Below the pieces are notes generated by a model. That model saw nothing but the letters and a program-made list of their open reading frames with translations, was not told the origin of the DNA and did no database searches. A program made the position numbers and the translations under genes. This document shows, piece after piece, positions 33,481-46,171 of a DNA stretch of 64,000 nucleotides (the stretch's first letter is position 1; every line of letters begins with the position of its first letter). The stretch spans positions 3,720,001 through 3,784,000 of the forward strand of contig NC_064652.1 in the NCBI RefSeq assembly GCF_001723175.1, read 5' to 3'. The stretch is from Penicillium oxalicum. Taxonomy: Eukaryota > Ascomycota > Eurotiomycetes > Eurotiales > Aspergillaceae.

Positions 33481-34969
33481 TCACGTAGCGACAGGTGTTT
33501 TGCGAGTCCCCGATACAGGTGTAGTTCCCAACCCCTCTGCGCTGGTAGCAACATCGCCCGCCTCACCAGCTGGTAGGACAGGAGAGGTGTTGCCATTCAC
33601 ATCCGGTTCGGCAGTTTGGAAGAGATTTCCACCAAATAATGGCTGGCTTTCGCCGGTCGAGAAAAGTCCATTGCCGCTTCGACCACCCATAGCATGAAGC
33701 ATCTGCTCCTTGATACGAATAATTCGGTACTTTGATTTTGAGCGGATCAGGGTATGTGCCGCCAGTGGCTTTGGGGCGGACCGTGCGATAGCTGCCATGA
33801 CAGTATCGCGTTCTTCATCAGAATCAATGGGCCCATTCGTGTCAACATCGTCAGGTAGAGGGGCGTTTGCATCAATTGCAGCTCCTGGAAAACATCGAGA
33901 AACCCGCAAGTTAGATTTGAGCCGCGTGTATTAATTGGGACTGAATGGTGGGGAAAAAAACTCACGTTGCTGTTTAGCCTGGTTCTTCTTCTGGTACTGC
34001 TGCAGTAGCATATCGTATGGCAGTGATCGACCAGGCACGGCTCGCTTTGCACCCATGGAATGACTCTTGCAAGTCAACGAGCGTGCACATTGGGCACCAT
34101 TCGGCAGGGTCACACCGCACTGCTTCTCAACGTCGACGGGACCCTTGGGTTTGGCAGTCTTGGCCTTGGGTTCGTCCTTCTTCTTCTTTTTCTTGGGCTC
34201 CTTGTCGTCCTCGTCGGCCTTGCGTTTCTTGCCCTTCTTCGAATCGTCCATCATGCCCTTGGCGGCGCTCTTCTTCGCACTCTTCTGCCCCCTCATGGAA
34301 TCATCCCCATCCAACCTATCCCGAAGATCATCATCATCACCGTTCTTAGCACGGTTGGCGGCGTCCCGAGCTTCTTTCTTTCGGCGAGCCTTTTCTTGCT
34401 TGGCTTTCAGACATCCTCGAATATGGTCCATGGCGCTAGACTTCAAGATCGGGCGCTTGCAGTGCTTGCAAATGACAGTTTCAAGAAGATCCTCCTCACG
34501 CGGTTTGCCCGTCGGAAATGAGGCCGCAATCCTACCATCCAATCTTGGAAGAGGTGAGGAGGTCGGCGAAGAGTCGACCGGACCGTCTTTGGAATCTAAA
34601 ATCCCAAGGCATATAGTCCTCGTTAGCTTGCCACATCTCTGCACGATTCTCGCGGGAGGAAAAGGAGGAGGAAGAGTGTATCGTCCGTACCATCGGCTTT
34701 CTTCTTGGTCGAGGCTTTTGCTGTCTTTCTGACCTTCATTTTGCCAGGCTTGGTATCTTTATCACTGAATTTGTAGCCAGACGCATCAACCAAGCTACCA
34801 GAGGCTATATGATACGAGTATCGTTAGCATCGTGGCCAAAATCCAAGATCACCATGTCATCCGGCGCCGCGGACCACACGCGCGTTTGGCCGCCGGTCGC
34901 GGATTCTTGAGCTTCTAAATGGATGGAGCAGCGCAGCTTACCTCGGCCGGGATTACCGTTAGTCGCCAT
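33481..34969 (-). CDS. sgf73: SAGA complex subunit Sgf73 (SCA7/ataxin-7 domain)
   Basis: Nuclear SAGA subunit that in yeast tethers the deubiquitinase module (Ubp8-Sgf11-Sus1) to the coactivator. Exons 34969-34942, 34804-34691, 34595-33966 and 33884-33481 join in frame to 391 residues. An N-terminal zinc-finger-like motif, CKHCKRP followed by HIRGC, lies near residue 80. A long Lys-rich basic stretch follows (KKGKKRKADEDDKEPKKKKK). The SCA7 domain near 210-265 has Cys-X9-Cys-X5-Cys-X2-His (CGVTLPNGAQC, then CKSH) and PGRSLPYDMLLQQYQ. A Gly/Ser/Pro-rich tail ends the protein. First-exon placement is supported by the in-frame MATNGNPGR start with a good GTAAGC donor. Confidence 0.93.
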
Positions 34970-35467
34970 GGCGAGCACAGGTCTGGCGATTTCCCCTTGG
35001 GTAGCTCGTACACACGCTCAGGAAGGGAAAAAAATATGGTGAGAAGACCGATCAAAGAGAGATATGCGATGAATGGTGATTCCGCTGGTCTCGAGAGTGT
35101 AGAAGGGACGGGGCTCCGCATCGGGGCTCGAGTCACGTGGATTCCTGAAAAGGGAAACTAGTGTATCCGTAGGGGTGTTGTTTGTCTCTGATGTTGGTAT
35201 TTCCTAGAAGGTGGTAGAAAATGTTTGTGTGATTTTCCACGAGGGAGCAAAAAAAGACAAACAGAAAAACGATTGATCATGTGAAATATTTCCTGAAGGC
35301 TGTAAGACTCGGACGCAATAGGCTCCTGTATGTCTACTGGCTAGCCATGATTGCTTCCTGCTCGGCTGGGGTGGATATTACTTTTTTTCTGTTTCCAGCA
35401 CTGGACTCTGTCACCAGAATGCTATTGTACACGACTCAAAGCCCCCTTACACATTCACCAGGCGTAA
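34970..35467. promoter_or_regulatory. Sgf73 upstream region / ketoacyl synthase 3' spacer
   Basis: This 498-bp spacer lies between co-oriented minus-strand genes. It holds the Sgf73 promoter and the 3' region of the synthase gene. No specific motif recognised. Confidence 0.4.
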
Positions 35468-37826
35468 TCAGTCTTTCAGTCTAGCAAAGCACAGACTACT
35501 ATTTGTCCCTCCAAAGCCAAAGCTATTCGTCAGAGCAACATCGATAGTTCTCGACTGTGCTTGATTCGGTGCATAATTGCAATCGAAGCCATCTGCCAAG
35601 CGATTCAAGTTGATTGTAGGCGGCATGATATTCTAGCAGATCTGTTAGTATTCCAGAGCAATCTGTCGAGAGATCCAATGCCCCTGTACAGCGGGAGGTC
35701 AATTCAGGAGGGAAACATACATCTCGAATAGCCATCACGGTGAACAAGGCTTCCACAGCCCCAGCACCACCAAGCAGATGGCCCAGTGCACCCTTGGTGC
35801 TACTGACGTTGATATCGGCCGCACGCTGCTTCCCTTCGGGCCCCAGTAAAAGGGTCTTGATGGCAGCGTTTTCGGCAGCGTCACCGACAACAGTGGAGGT
35901 AGCGTGAGCGTTGATGTAGTCGATTGCCGCGGGGTTAAGTTGGGCTTGCTTGAGAGCCTTTTTCATGGCCATGTAAGCGCCTTCGCCATTTTCTTTGGGG
36001 GCGGTGATATGGTGCGAGTCGGCGGAGCATCCATATCCTTTTAATTCGGCGTAGATAGAAGCTCCACGAGAGCGTGCATGCTCCAGCTCCTGACAGAAGT
36101 GGAAATTTGAAAAATCAGCACGAGGCGTCAACGTCAAGACAATGACGGTCATTCAATCCGAAGACAGAACATAGGTACCCACCTCAAGAACCAACATGGC
36201 CGCGCCTTCACCCACTACAAAGCCCGTTCGATCCGCATCAAAGGGTCTTGATGCCTTTTCAGGATCATCATTAAAGTCCGTGGCCAGACTGCGAGCGCGA
36301 GCAAACCCTCCGATTGCGAGAGGATGGATACATGACTCGCCGCCACCAGCGACCATGACATCGGCATCGCCACAGGCAATGAAGCGGGCCGCGTCGCCGA
36401 TAGAATGAGCCCCCGTTGTGCAGGCCGTAGTTGCGGCGTGGTTTGGGCCCTGGGGATCACGATGAAGGCGATGAGCATTTCATCCTCGCGCATGGTGTAC
36501 AGGGACAAGGATCCACCGGGGAAACCTGACGTACCATGAATCCGTATCTCATCGAGATATGTCCCGCACCGAGGTTGATCAACAATCGTGGTACGAATAG
36601 CGGACTGACTTTTTTGTAGCCCTGCTCAGATGTTGTCAGTTATGAGCTCTGCCCCCCCCGAAGAATAGAGCCAGATTCCAACGCACTCCCTGCTCGTACG
36701 CAACAACGGTATCGTATATCTCGTCAAAATTGCCAATTCCCGAGCCAAGACAGACTCCCTGTCAGATAGAAACGGATAAGTTCAGCACGTCAGCCCTAGC
36801 TTGTTAACCAACGCCATATCCACTCATACCGTCGCATGTTTTTGCTCCGGCGTCGTCGGATTCCATCCAGCATCACTCAAAGCCTCCTCAGTAGCAGCCA
36901 TTGCGAATTGCGCAAATTTGGCCATGACCCGTTCTTCCTAATATCAAAGGCATCGTCAATGAAAAGCCAGATCAAGGAGAAATTGAAAAAAAAAAGTTGA
37001 TTGGACTCCATTGAAAATCAACCAAAGACAGCGATTCATGACTCGGATGAAGCATTTTCTCTCTTTATTCTATAATATCACAGGGGCGCGTGAGGTAGGC
37101 AGGTCTCGACTCACCCCTCTGTTCATCCATTCTGATACAGTCCAGCCTCCATCTTCCTTCTTCCCCGGCGGCACGACCGCAGCAATCTGCGATGGAATGT
37201 CCTTGAAACGCTCATCACGGGAAACCACATTGACAATACCGCAATGACCATCTAACAGACGCTGCCATGTTCGACGAACACCTGAATCAAGGAAAACCGA
37301 GAGAACCGAGTCAGTCTGACGATGTGCTTTGATTTCGTACTGTTGGTGTATCTTGTGCTTCCACCAGGACCGCAAGCATTGTGCTTGGACACTTTGCCCT
37401 TTGATATACTCCACAGACACTCAAATCAAGCGCGCGCGCCTCTACTTAGCCTCTCCATGGGAGCAGCCCCGTTTGGTGAGCAGTGAGCGAACCGCCGTCA
37501 TTGGCTGTTGAAACTTTCCCTTTCCGGCATCTGCAAGAGGTGGAGAGTCCCCGCCGATCCGATCCCCCCAAAAAAGCACGAGGCGGGAACGGTCGGTGCG
37601 AGTCTGGGCAAACGACCAGCCGGGGTCAAGGGATATTTCTGTTCTTGGGGGGAAAAGAGAGAAAGAGAGGAATTTGGAAAGAGATGAGAGTAACTCGGTG
37701 CTCGAGTGTCATTCCAAGGGGAGATCAAACTGTTCACTTGATCGTCCGGGTGTATTTGAGAGGTGGGAACTTACCAACGCCGAGGGGTGTGACCGCGCCG
37801 AGTCCCGTCACGACGACGCGACGCAT
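35468..37826 (-). CDS. cem1: 3-oxoacyl-ACP synthase, mitochondrial type (Cem1/FabF-like)
   Basis: Beta-ketoacyl-ACP synthase of type II fatty acid synthesis, which in fungi acts in mitochondria and feeds lipoate formation. Eight exons join in frame (37826-37775, 37281-37115, 36937-36830, 36758-36687, 36621-36535, 36449-36183, 36089-35721, 35632-35468) to 428 residues. Motifs: [15 protein letters not shown] at the start, nucleophile in [10 protein letters not shown], catalytic His in [11 protein letters not shown] and in [10 protein letters not shown], and a late [11 protein letters not shown]. The first ATG (MRRVVV) is at the start of the enzyme fold and leaves no mitochondrial presequence. 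The frame stays open upstream without an ATG. It is divergent from the ureohydrolase. Confidence 0.94.
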
Positions 37827-38473
37827 GGCATTGTAAGGGAGCCGGGTTGATACAAGAAAAACTCTGGACCACGACTGGATCGTGGAGCTGGTAACGGAGC
37901 TGGTAGCGTAGGCGGCAAAAGAGGGCTCTTGAAGAGTATCGGAAAAGGTAGAAACGGACAAAATGGGTACTCCAAAAAATAGAAGAATAAAAAAGCGGAG
38001 AGCGACCGAAAAGGGAAAGTCTGCACGATCTTCAAATGGGAGCAAGAAGCAATGAGAACGACAATTCCTAAACTGCTGCAAGAGTCACCGATTCGCATGA
38101 GACGTCCTAGATGGATATCCCATGTGGAAACTGCCGGGTTCTTGACTTTTTGGTGTTTTTCTTTTCTTTTTTTTTTTTTAATTTGGTTCCTTTCTGCTCG
38201 TCTTTCCCTTTCCATCGATGCAGCGTCGAGGATCTAAATGTGGTCCACCAATGGCGGTGGATGTCTCCAACTGCATCGGTCTCCATCCTCGTTCCCATTG
38301 GGGAAGCTCGACGACAAGAGCTCTTGAACGATGGAATCGAGAAGAAAACCACCTCTTGATAGATCGGAGACTATTTAACGCATTGAGGTATCTCACCGGG
38401 AGAGATAGACCAAAGCATATTAATCTTCCCTTTTGTCGTGGTGCCTCTCTGATTGTGAACCACTGCAGTAGCC
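37827..38473. promoter_or_regulatory. Divergent promoter, cem1 / ureohydrolase
   Basis: This 647-bp spacer holds both promoters. The cem1 reading frame stays open without ATG from 37826 to about 38081 and encodes Arg/Ser/Thr-rich sequence next to the start. The plus strand has a T-run near 38166-38179. Confidence 0.45.
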
Positions 38474-39870
38474 ATGCCCGCCTGGAAGTCCCTCTTAAGC
38501 GTGCTGGCACTGGCCGGCACGGCTGTCTCTTGCGCCCACCATGACGATGCCGAGGTGGTGCCCGAGCACGAACGCGAAGAACTGCTGAAAAAATGGGATC
38601 AAGAGGTATGCTCCGACCATGCCATGACTAGCTCGTTCTCCCCCCTCCCCCTCGATCTGGATCGCCCAAGCATGTTATCAGTCGCACCGCTGACTCTCTG
38701 CTGGCGCAACAGTGGTCCTTTTCCGGAATCGCCAGCTTCGCCCACCTCCACACCGTGAAATGTCTCATCGAACCGGATGAGAACTACGACATCGCCGTCA
38801 TTGGTGCCCCGTTCGACACCGCAGTCAGTTACCGACCCGGCGCTCGCTTCGGACCCCGCGCCATCCGCGCCGCCAGTGCGCGTCAAATGAGCGGAATCAG
38901 CTACAACACCCGCGCGGGGATCAACCCTTACAAGTCATGGGCCAAAATCACCGACTGCGGTGACATCCCCATCACACCGTTTGACAACGGGCTGGCGGAG
39001 CGCCAGATGTACGAGGCCTTTTTGGAATTGGGGTCTCGAAAGATTGCCAACCCTGCGCCGTCCGCCCAAACCAAGAGCAACAAGGGCGAGACCCCCAGCA
39101 TTGGTGCGCGGCATCCCAAACTGGTGACGCTGGGCGGTGATCACAGCGTGGCCCTGCCGGCCCTCCGCGCCTTATACCAGATCTATCAAAAGCCGATTAC
39201 GGTCCTGCATTTCGATGCTCATCTGGATACGTGGAACCCCGTGCGTTACTCGGCCTACTGGCAGAGTGAGCAGACACAATTCAATCATGGCAGCTTTTTC
39301 CACAAGGCGAGCCGCGAGGGCCTGATTTGTAATTCCACCTCTGCCCATGCGGGATTGCGCACTCGCTTGACCGGCGTCGACGATGGTGATTACACCACCC
39401 CCGGGCCGGAACAGGGCTTCATTCGAATCCACGCGGACGATATCGACGAGTTGGGCCCCATGGGCATCGTGGAGAAGATCATGAGCCGCATCGGGCTGGA
39501 CCCGGAGCAGCCGGTCTACCTGTCGGTGGACATTGACGTGTTGGATCCGTCGACGGCGCCGGGTACGGGGACGCCGGAGCCGGGTGGTTGGACCACTCGC
39601 GAATTTATTCGCATCCTGCGAGGATTGGAGAAGTTGAATCTGGTGGGTGCGGATATCGTCGAGGTTTCGCCCGCCTATGACAACAAGGGCGAGACAACCG
39701 CGTTAGCTGCGGCGCAGGTTGCTTTTGAGATTATTACTAGCATGGTCAAGTCTGGTGTGGATGAGGAGCTGGGTGGGTGGTATGGACGCCGCGTGGATGG
39801 ATCGGGAGGAGTGGGCGTCGGTGCGGTCGTGGAAGATACTTCTGCTCCTGCTGGCAAGGACGAGCTGTAA
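38474..39870 (+). CDS. Agmatinase/guanidinobutyrase-type ureohydrolase with signal peptide and KDEL tail
   Basis: Mn2+-dependent ureohydrolase that cleaves a guanidino group to release urea; likely substrates are agmatine or 4-guanidinobutyrate. Exons 38474-38605 and 38713-39870 join in frame to 429 residues. Metal-site motifs are complete: GGDHS, then FDAHLD, then SVDIDVLDP. The insert NPVRYSAYWQSEQ before HGSFFHKA resembles secreted fungal members. The N-terminus MPAWKSLLSVLALAGTAVSC looks like a cleavable signal peptide. The last four residues are KDEL, directly before the TAA stop, the canonical ER retrieval signal. This suggests an ER-lumenal enzyme, which is unusual for the family. Substrate and location are inference. 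Confidence 0.93.
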
Positions 39871-41378
39871 GAGCCCGGGAAGGAGCAAAGGGGGGATGAT
39901 GATGATGGTCACGATTCCAGAGAGTTTTCGATGAATTTTATGATCGAAACGAAGAGATCTTGTTTAAACAAAAAAAAAAAGATCCGAGCCAGAAGCTACC
40001 TGGTCATAAGAGTCGGGGAAAGTGTTTGGTTTACGGAGGGAAGTGCTGAATCTTATAGGTAGACGCAAAGATCCCGAACAGGTGCACGTGGTCATGGATC
40101 CGACGTGACCTTGGAGATCTGGCTGTATTGTTGTGCCGAGAAGAAGTCGGCAATGCAATCCTTCCCTTTGTGAGAAAAGAGTGCGCAGGCCATGCAGGCG
40201 GGAACAACATACTCGATCAATTTTAAGAAAATACGACTCCAGACCAGTAGTAAACCACGAGAGAGGGCGAAAACCTGACGCGGATACATGAACTGATTCC
40301 CGGACCAAAAAATAAAATAAAAGTAGATTGATGCTCAAAGAAAAGACGCGGACTTATAAAATGTCATCAACCATTCAATTCAAAGACACGACGCCCTGAC
40401 GTCCAACGCCAATTGAGACGGGAGGAAAGTAGTGAGCCCCACTTGGAGGTTTAGAAGATATCGGAGAAAATGGGACGAACGGAACGGAACAGAACAACGG
40501 GAGGGGGAATCAAGCTGTGGGCAGGGCGAGGGGTGTTGAAAATCAAGACGGACTGCCACATCGAGGGATTGGTTGGGGGAGGGGCCAGGGGGGGGGAAGA
40601 AAGTGAGAGAGCGAGAACGAATTCCGTGCAAGTTGCGGCGGAAGAGCTCCACACTTTCGCAATCATTCTTGACTCAAGGAATGACTGCACAAACGGCGGG
40701 AGAGTGTGGAACCGACGACACCGGGGTGATCCACGGGCACAGAACAAGTATGGGGTAGAGATCGAGGAGAACACATCGTGAGATGGTAATTGGTGGGTGC
40801 TCTTAAAAGGCAACAAGACGGGACGAGGATATGAGCAGTGAAAAAAGGGGTTCAGACACTGGCTGGAGTCCAGTGAACGAGGCCACTTCCACCAAGGCCA
40901 AGGAGGGGAGGAGGTGAAAGGACTGTGAAGGAAAGACTTCACGGGAGACAGACGTGGCTCCATCCGGGGTCGATCGAGCGGAAGCTGTAACCGAGGTCGA
41001 GAAGGTCACCAATTCCCAAGACTTCAGAAATCATTCCCGAGCTGATGAAGTCAAGGGAATAAGATCTCAACCGCTGTCTTTTCTCCTCTCCCATCTCACG
41101 AGGGGCCCAGTAAATGTAGTCCAGCCAGTCTCCATGGCGTTCCAAGATTCACGGCGAAGATCAAGAAGCAGAAAAAAAACAAAACAAAAATTCATTCCGT
41201 CGTATCTGTGGGGGTCAAATCCAGGTTTCGCAATTAGTCAGACCGATCTTGCGAGGAGAAATGACCAAAGAGACCCGACTGCTGAGACAGGGTGCCATCC
41301 AAGAGTAACGCGAGGATCACCAACCTGTGAAGGAAAAAAGAAGTAGAAAAAGAAAAAGATCGAGATGGTACGAGTGGA
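39871..41378. other. Convergent 3' spacer, ureohydrolase / cdc42
   Basis: This 1.5-kb spacer lies between converging genes. It holds long purine-rich runs, notably around 40.5-40.6 and 41.3 kb, and no convincing coding frame. Probably untranslated sequence. Confidence 0.45.
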
Positions 41379-42563
<1,185 letters not shown>

Positions 42564-45500
42564 TGTTTTTTGTTCTCTTGCCACGACACAGAGCCAGACG
42601 AGGGAATAGAGGCTGACGCGAGCGGAGTCTGTGGGTGAGAAGGGGGTATGAGAGGCCTGGGTTCACGAAGAAGTGTAGGGGCGAGGTGTGAAAGGGCAGA
42701 GGAGACTAGGCTGGGATAAAGGTTGGAGGTGCAGCGGCAGCGGCAGCGGTGGAGGAAAACCTAAGGTGGGCCGAGAACAAATCATGGCGTCTAGTGAAGG
42801 ACGCAGTATGAATTGGGGTTGTCTTCGTTTCTCTACATGGAAGAAATATGAGACCTCCTCCCCCATCTTTACGATCCTGGTGATCAAAGAAGACGCCCTT
42901 TGAGGAGAGTCATCGAAAAGCACGAGAATAATTGAGATCAAGGGAAGCTCTGGACACTGGGCGGTGTCGCGATCAGAGACTCTCACGACCGCTACTATTC
43001 AAAGTATCTCCTACAAGCTTGGGGCATTCCATGTGGTAGTACGACGTGGTCCACGAACACGTACATGGGACTCTGCACTTCAGGAGCAATGGGGATAAGT
43101 ACACTGCCGCAGTGGCACTATTGTGGGAAAGTACTACCACTTGAAGTCCAGTCAATCTTTAAAGGGGGGAGAGGAGGTCTTGTGGTGGGTATGGCCCATA
43201 CTCGAGAAGAAAAAAAAAACGACCAAGGAGCTAGACTAGGGCCGGAGCTCGGGTCCGGTAGAGTCGAGAGTCTAGACAGTCTAAAGAACGTTCCAACGGA
43301 GGAGTTGAAACAAACGATCTGCCAGGCCGACCACTGCTGGGGGTTGTCAGTCCGTGGAAGAACGGCGATCGTGATACTCGGGCTGAGCACGTGATCCACA
43401 CGAGGTCCTGCAGTCATGGACATGGACATGGATCAGGAGGGAACAAGAAGACCAAGGAGGTCGATGGAAAACGTTAAGAGATGGAAGAAGCGGGGAGAAT
43501 GATTCAAAAATCAATCCTCACCATATGGTTTCATGACCGGTACCTTGGGACATTTTCAAGGGTCTCATCAACTCTCATACCCCCCTGCCGACCACAGTAC
43601 AACCCCCAAACGGAGGTGGGGTGGAATTGACAGATGAGCAACGCTACCGACAAGATGACAATTTGTAACCGAGCGAGGACAATCGCTCTGTATTGAGATC
43701 CGGATGTCCTTATTGATATTGTTGTATCTCCCCTCCCCCTTGATGAGGCTGAAAGAGAATGAGGCTCGTTTGATTTCTTATGGGCCCTTTCCTCGACGAC
43801 GACTTGCCTCTACCTCGCCATGAAAAGGTTCAAACCTACCTCGACCCTGATGTCCGGCCTGACTGTAACAGGCGGGATTAACCGCTCTCCTTGAAATCTG
43901 TGTGACAAATTAGTCAAGCCATCCACTACAGCCGAGCTTCCCTCCACATAGTCGTCTAGGGGGATCATAATATCTTTTCGATTTCTCTCGCGACGAACTC
44001 AGCATCAGACTCTGAGATGTTGTATCCATCTGTCACTGTCACCTTTACCCTTCCAAGACAACTTCTAATAGGTCTTCCTTAAGCGCCGAATGATATGGTC
44101 CAATACCAGATTGGCAGGGTGGGAGGAAATCAAATGGAAACAACATTGGAAACCAGCTCAAACTGCAACTCACCAATAAATATCCCAAGCTCACCGGTTC
44201 CTGTTCCTCATGATCGAACAAGGGAAGTAATTCATTCTCGTCTGAACATGCACCCAGCTTTTCCCTCCCAAAAAAAAAACAAAAAACAAACCTCCCATTT
44301 GGCGCTTTCCAAGATGAAACACACCTGTAACTCGGCCCCGATTGTAGTATCTCCGAGTAGAAGAATCTCCAACCGTACAGTTCATCGGATGTTCTGAAAT
44401 TTGAAGCTCTCCCCTGCCCACTTGGACTTTGTTCCCCCCTCCCCGAGCGTGCACCGGACAACGGCCCCCACATCTGCCATCGCTCTGCAAATGGAAAAGG
44501 TACACTAACAACATGATCACTACTGAGTACGGAGTTGTGATGAGCTGTGCAACTTGCCACTCACCCGTCAGACGAAATGTGTTGATCGAGCCCACCCATG
44601 TATATACGTCCGGTGGACAATTACACAATGCGCACAGGATCCCAACCGTGACTTCCAGTTCGACTGACCCTGGCGGTTCCAACACAAGACTCATCCACTC
44701 ACACTTGCAAGGCAGTCTAACCCTGAACAATCCCCCCCTCCCCTGAACTCCCCGTGTCTATTCTCGGACCTGACTCGTTGCGGGCCAACGCGCGCGCTCG
44801 CACACACAAGCGCTTGTTGGAGTCCTTGGTCCAATTCGAGACTTGTTTCGAGGGATCAACCCCCTGAAAGTCCATGTGGATACATCGATACAGCGCTTTA
44901 TCCTTATCCTTTATCCTCTACCAGTAAGGTGATGGGCCACATACCACATACTGCCCCATGCCTCCAGGAGGAAAAGGGGGGGGATTGTGTTCCATTTGAA
45001 CCTTTGAGGCACCTACCACTTGCTAATCTACCTCCTAATGTTGCCAAGTTGGACTCGTGACGACGAGGTGCCTTGCTCAATCGATTTGGCAACTTCAATA
45101 TGTGAGAAAAGGCTGCGCGAGCCCGATACCACACGACTACACAATATGCATATGCAGGTCACGTCTCCATCACTACATGATTGATGATTGCTGATCCACA
45201 AGGAAATCCACTTGATATGTAGCACAGGAAAACACTGGATGTTTGGCTGGTTCCATACTACCGTTGTACCGACGCAGGTACGCATGATTTCATCGCGCCC
45301 ACTGTCTTTGTACGACCTGTAGATACTGCCAGTGATACCAGTGAGATGGGAGATCATGCGGATTCGTAATCACTCGAGATCAAGTCAAGGCGGGGGAGCG
45401 TCGACATTGACGAGGCCGAGGGATCCCGTCTTGTGTCCTGATGTTTCCAGTCAGTCCACACCTGGAATGGACGATGGAAGGAATGAGACAAGGATTCCAC

Positions 45501-46171
45501 CACTGCTACTGCATTTGATGACGGTGTGAGTTCATATCTGCTCTCGAAGACGGGAGTCCTGATTCACCGCCAATTCCAACCTTGGGAAGGTAGACAAAAC
45601 GATAAAATAATGTGGTCTATCTGAAATAATGACATGTGCGCATCGGCGTCAGACCAGGGAAACCTTAAAAAATCAGATCAGAGGTAGTTCGTCACCTGAT
45701 GCTGGCCGGGTCGACCATCAATAGAGCATGCAACGATGGGGGATCCATCTTCGAAGAGAAGAGAGACATGCCACGGGGGTGCATCTGTGGCACCCGTGGG
45801 TCCCATAGACCAGAAAGGAGAAGCCAAAGCGAAGCAAAGAAACCCCAAAGAATCCAGCGGACAAGGGCGCATGAAGAATATCGCTGAAAGTCGGTCGGCA
45901 AGCCATGGAAATATGTTCAACCGCAAGAAAAGAAAAGGGAATGTCTCAAGCAACAACATGTCACCCCCAGGATTCATGCAAGGACAGAATGCAAGAAATC
46001 TTTCTAATACAGGGCGCGAGAAATCATCATCCCGGGAAAAAGATGGCATAAATGGCATAAGTGGCGGATAAAAAACAAGCAGAGAGAATCATAGGTCGTG
46101 AATCATGTCGTGGCAGTCATATACAGTGTTCATAAATAGTGAATGCGAGATGGGTGGATTGGAAATGTGCT
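42564..46171. other. Spacer upstream of cdc42
   Basis: This 3.6-kb spacer holds the cdc42 promoter and leader and, at the right end, the MFS gene 3' region. I found no open frame with protein character. Purine-rich and T-rich runs are frequent. A long untranslated leader or regulatory RNA is possible but unsupported. Confidence 0.45.

Noticed and set aside
34067..34732. 221-codon plus-strand frame opposite Sgf73
   Set aside because: It is the complement of Lys-rich coding sequence, dominated by Phe/Ser/Leu, with no domain.
45678..46071. Overlapping 110-126 codon frames downstream of the transporter
   Set aside because: Both strands are open with no domain; most likely the 3' untranslated region of the transporter.
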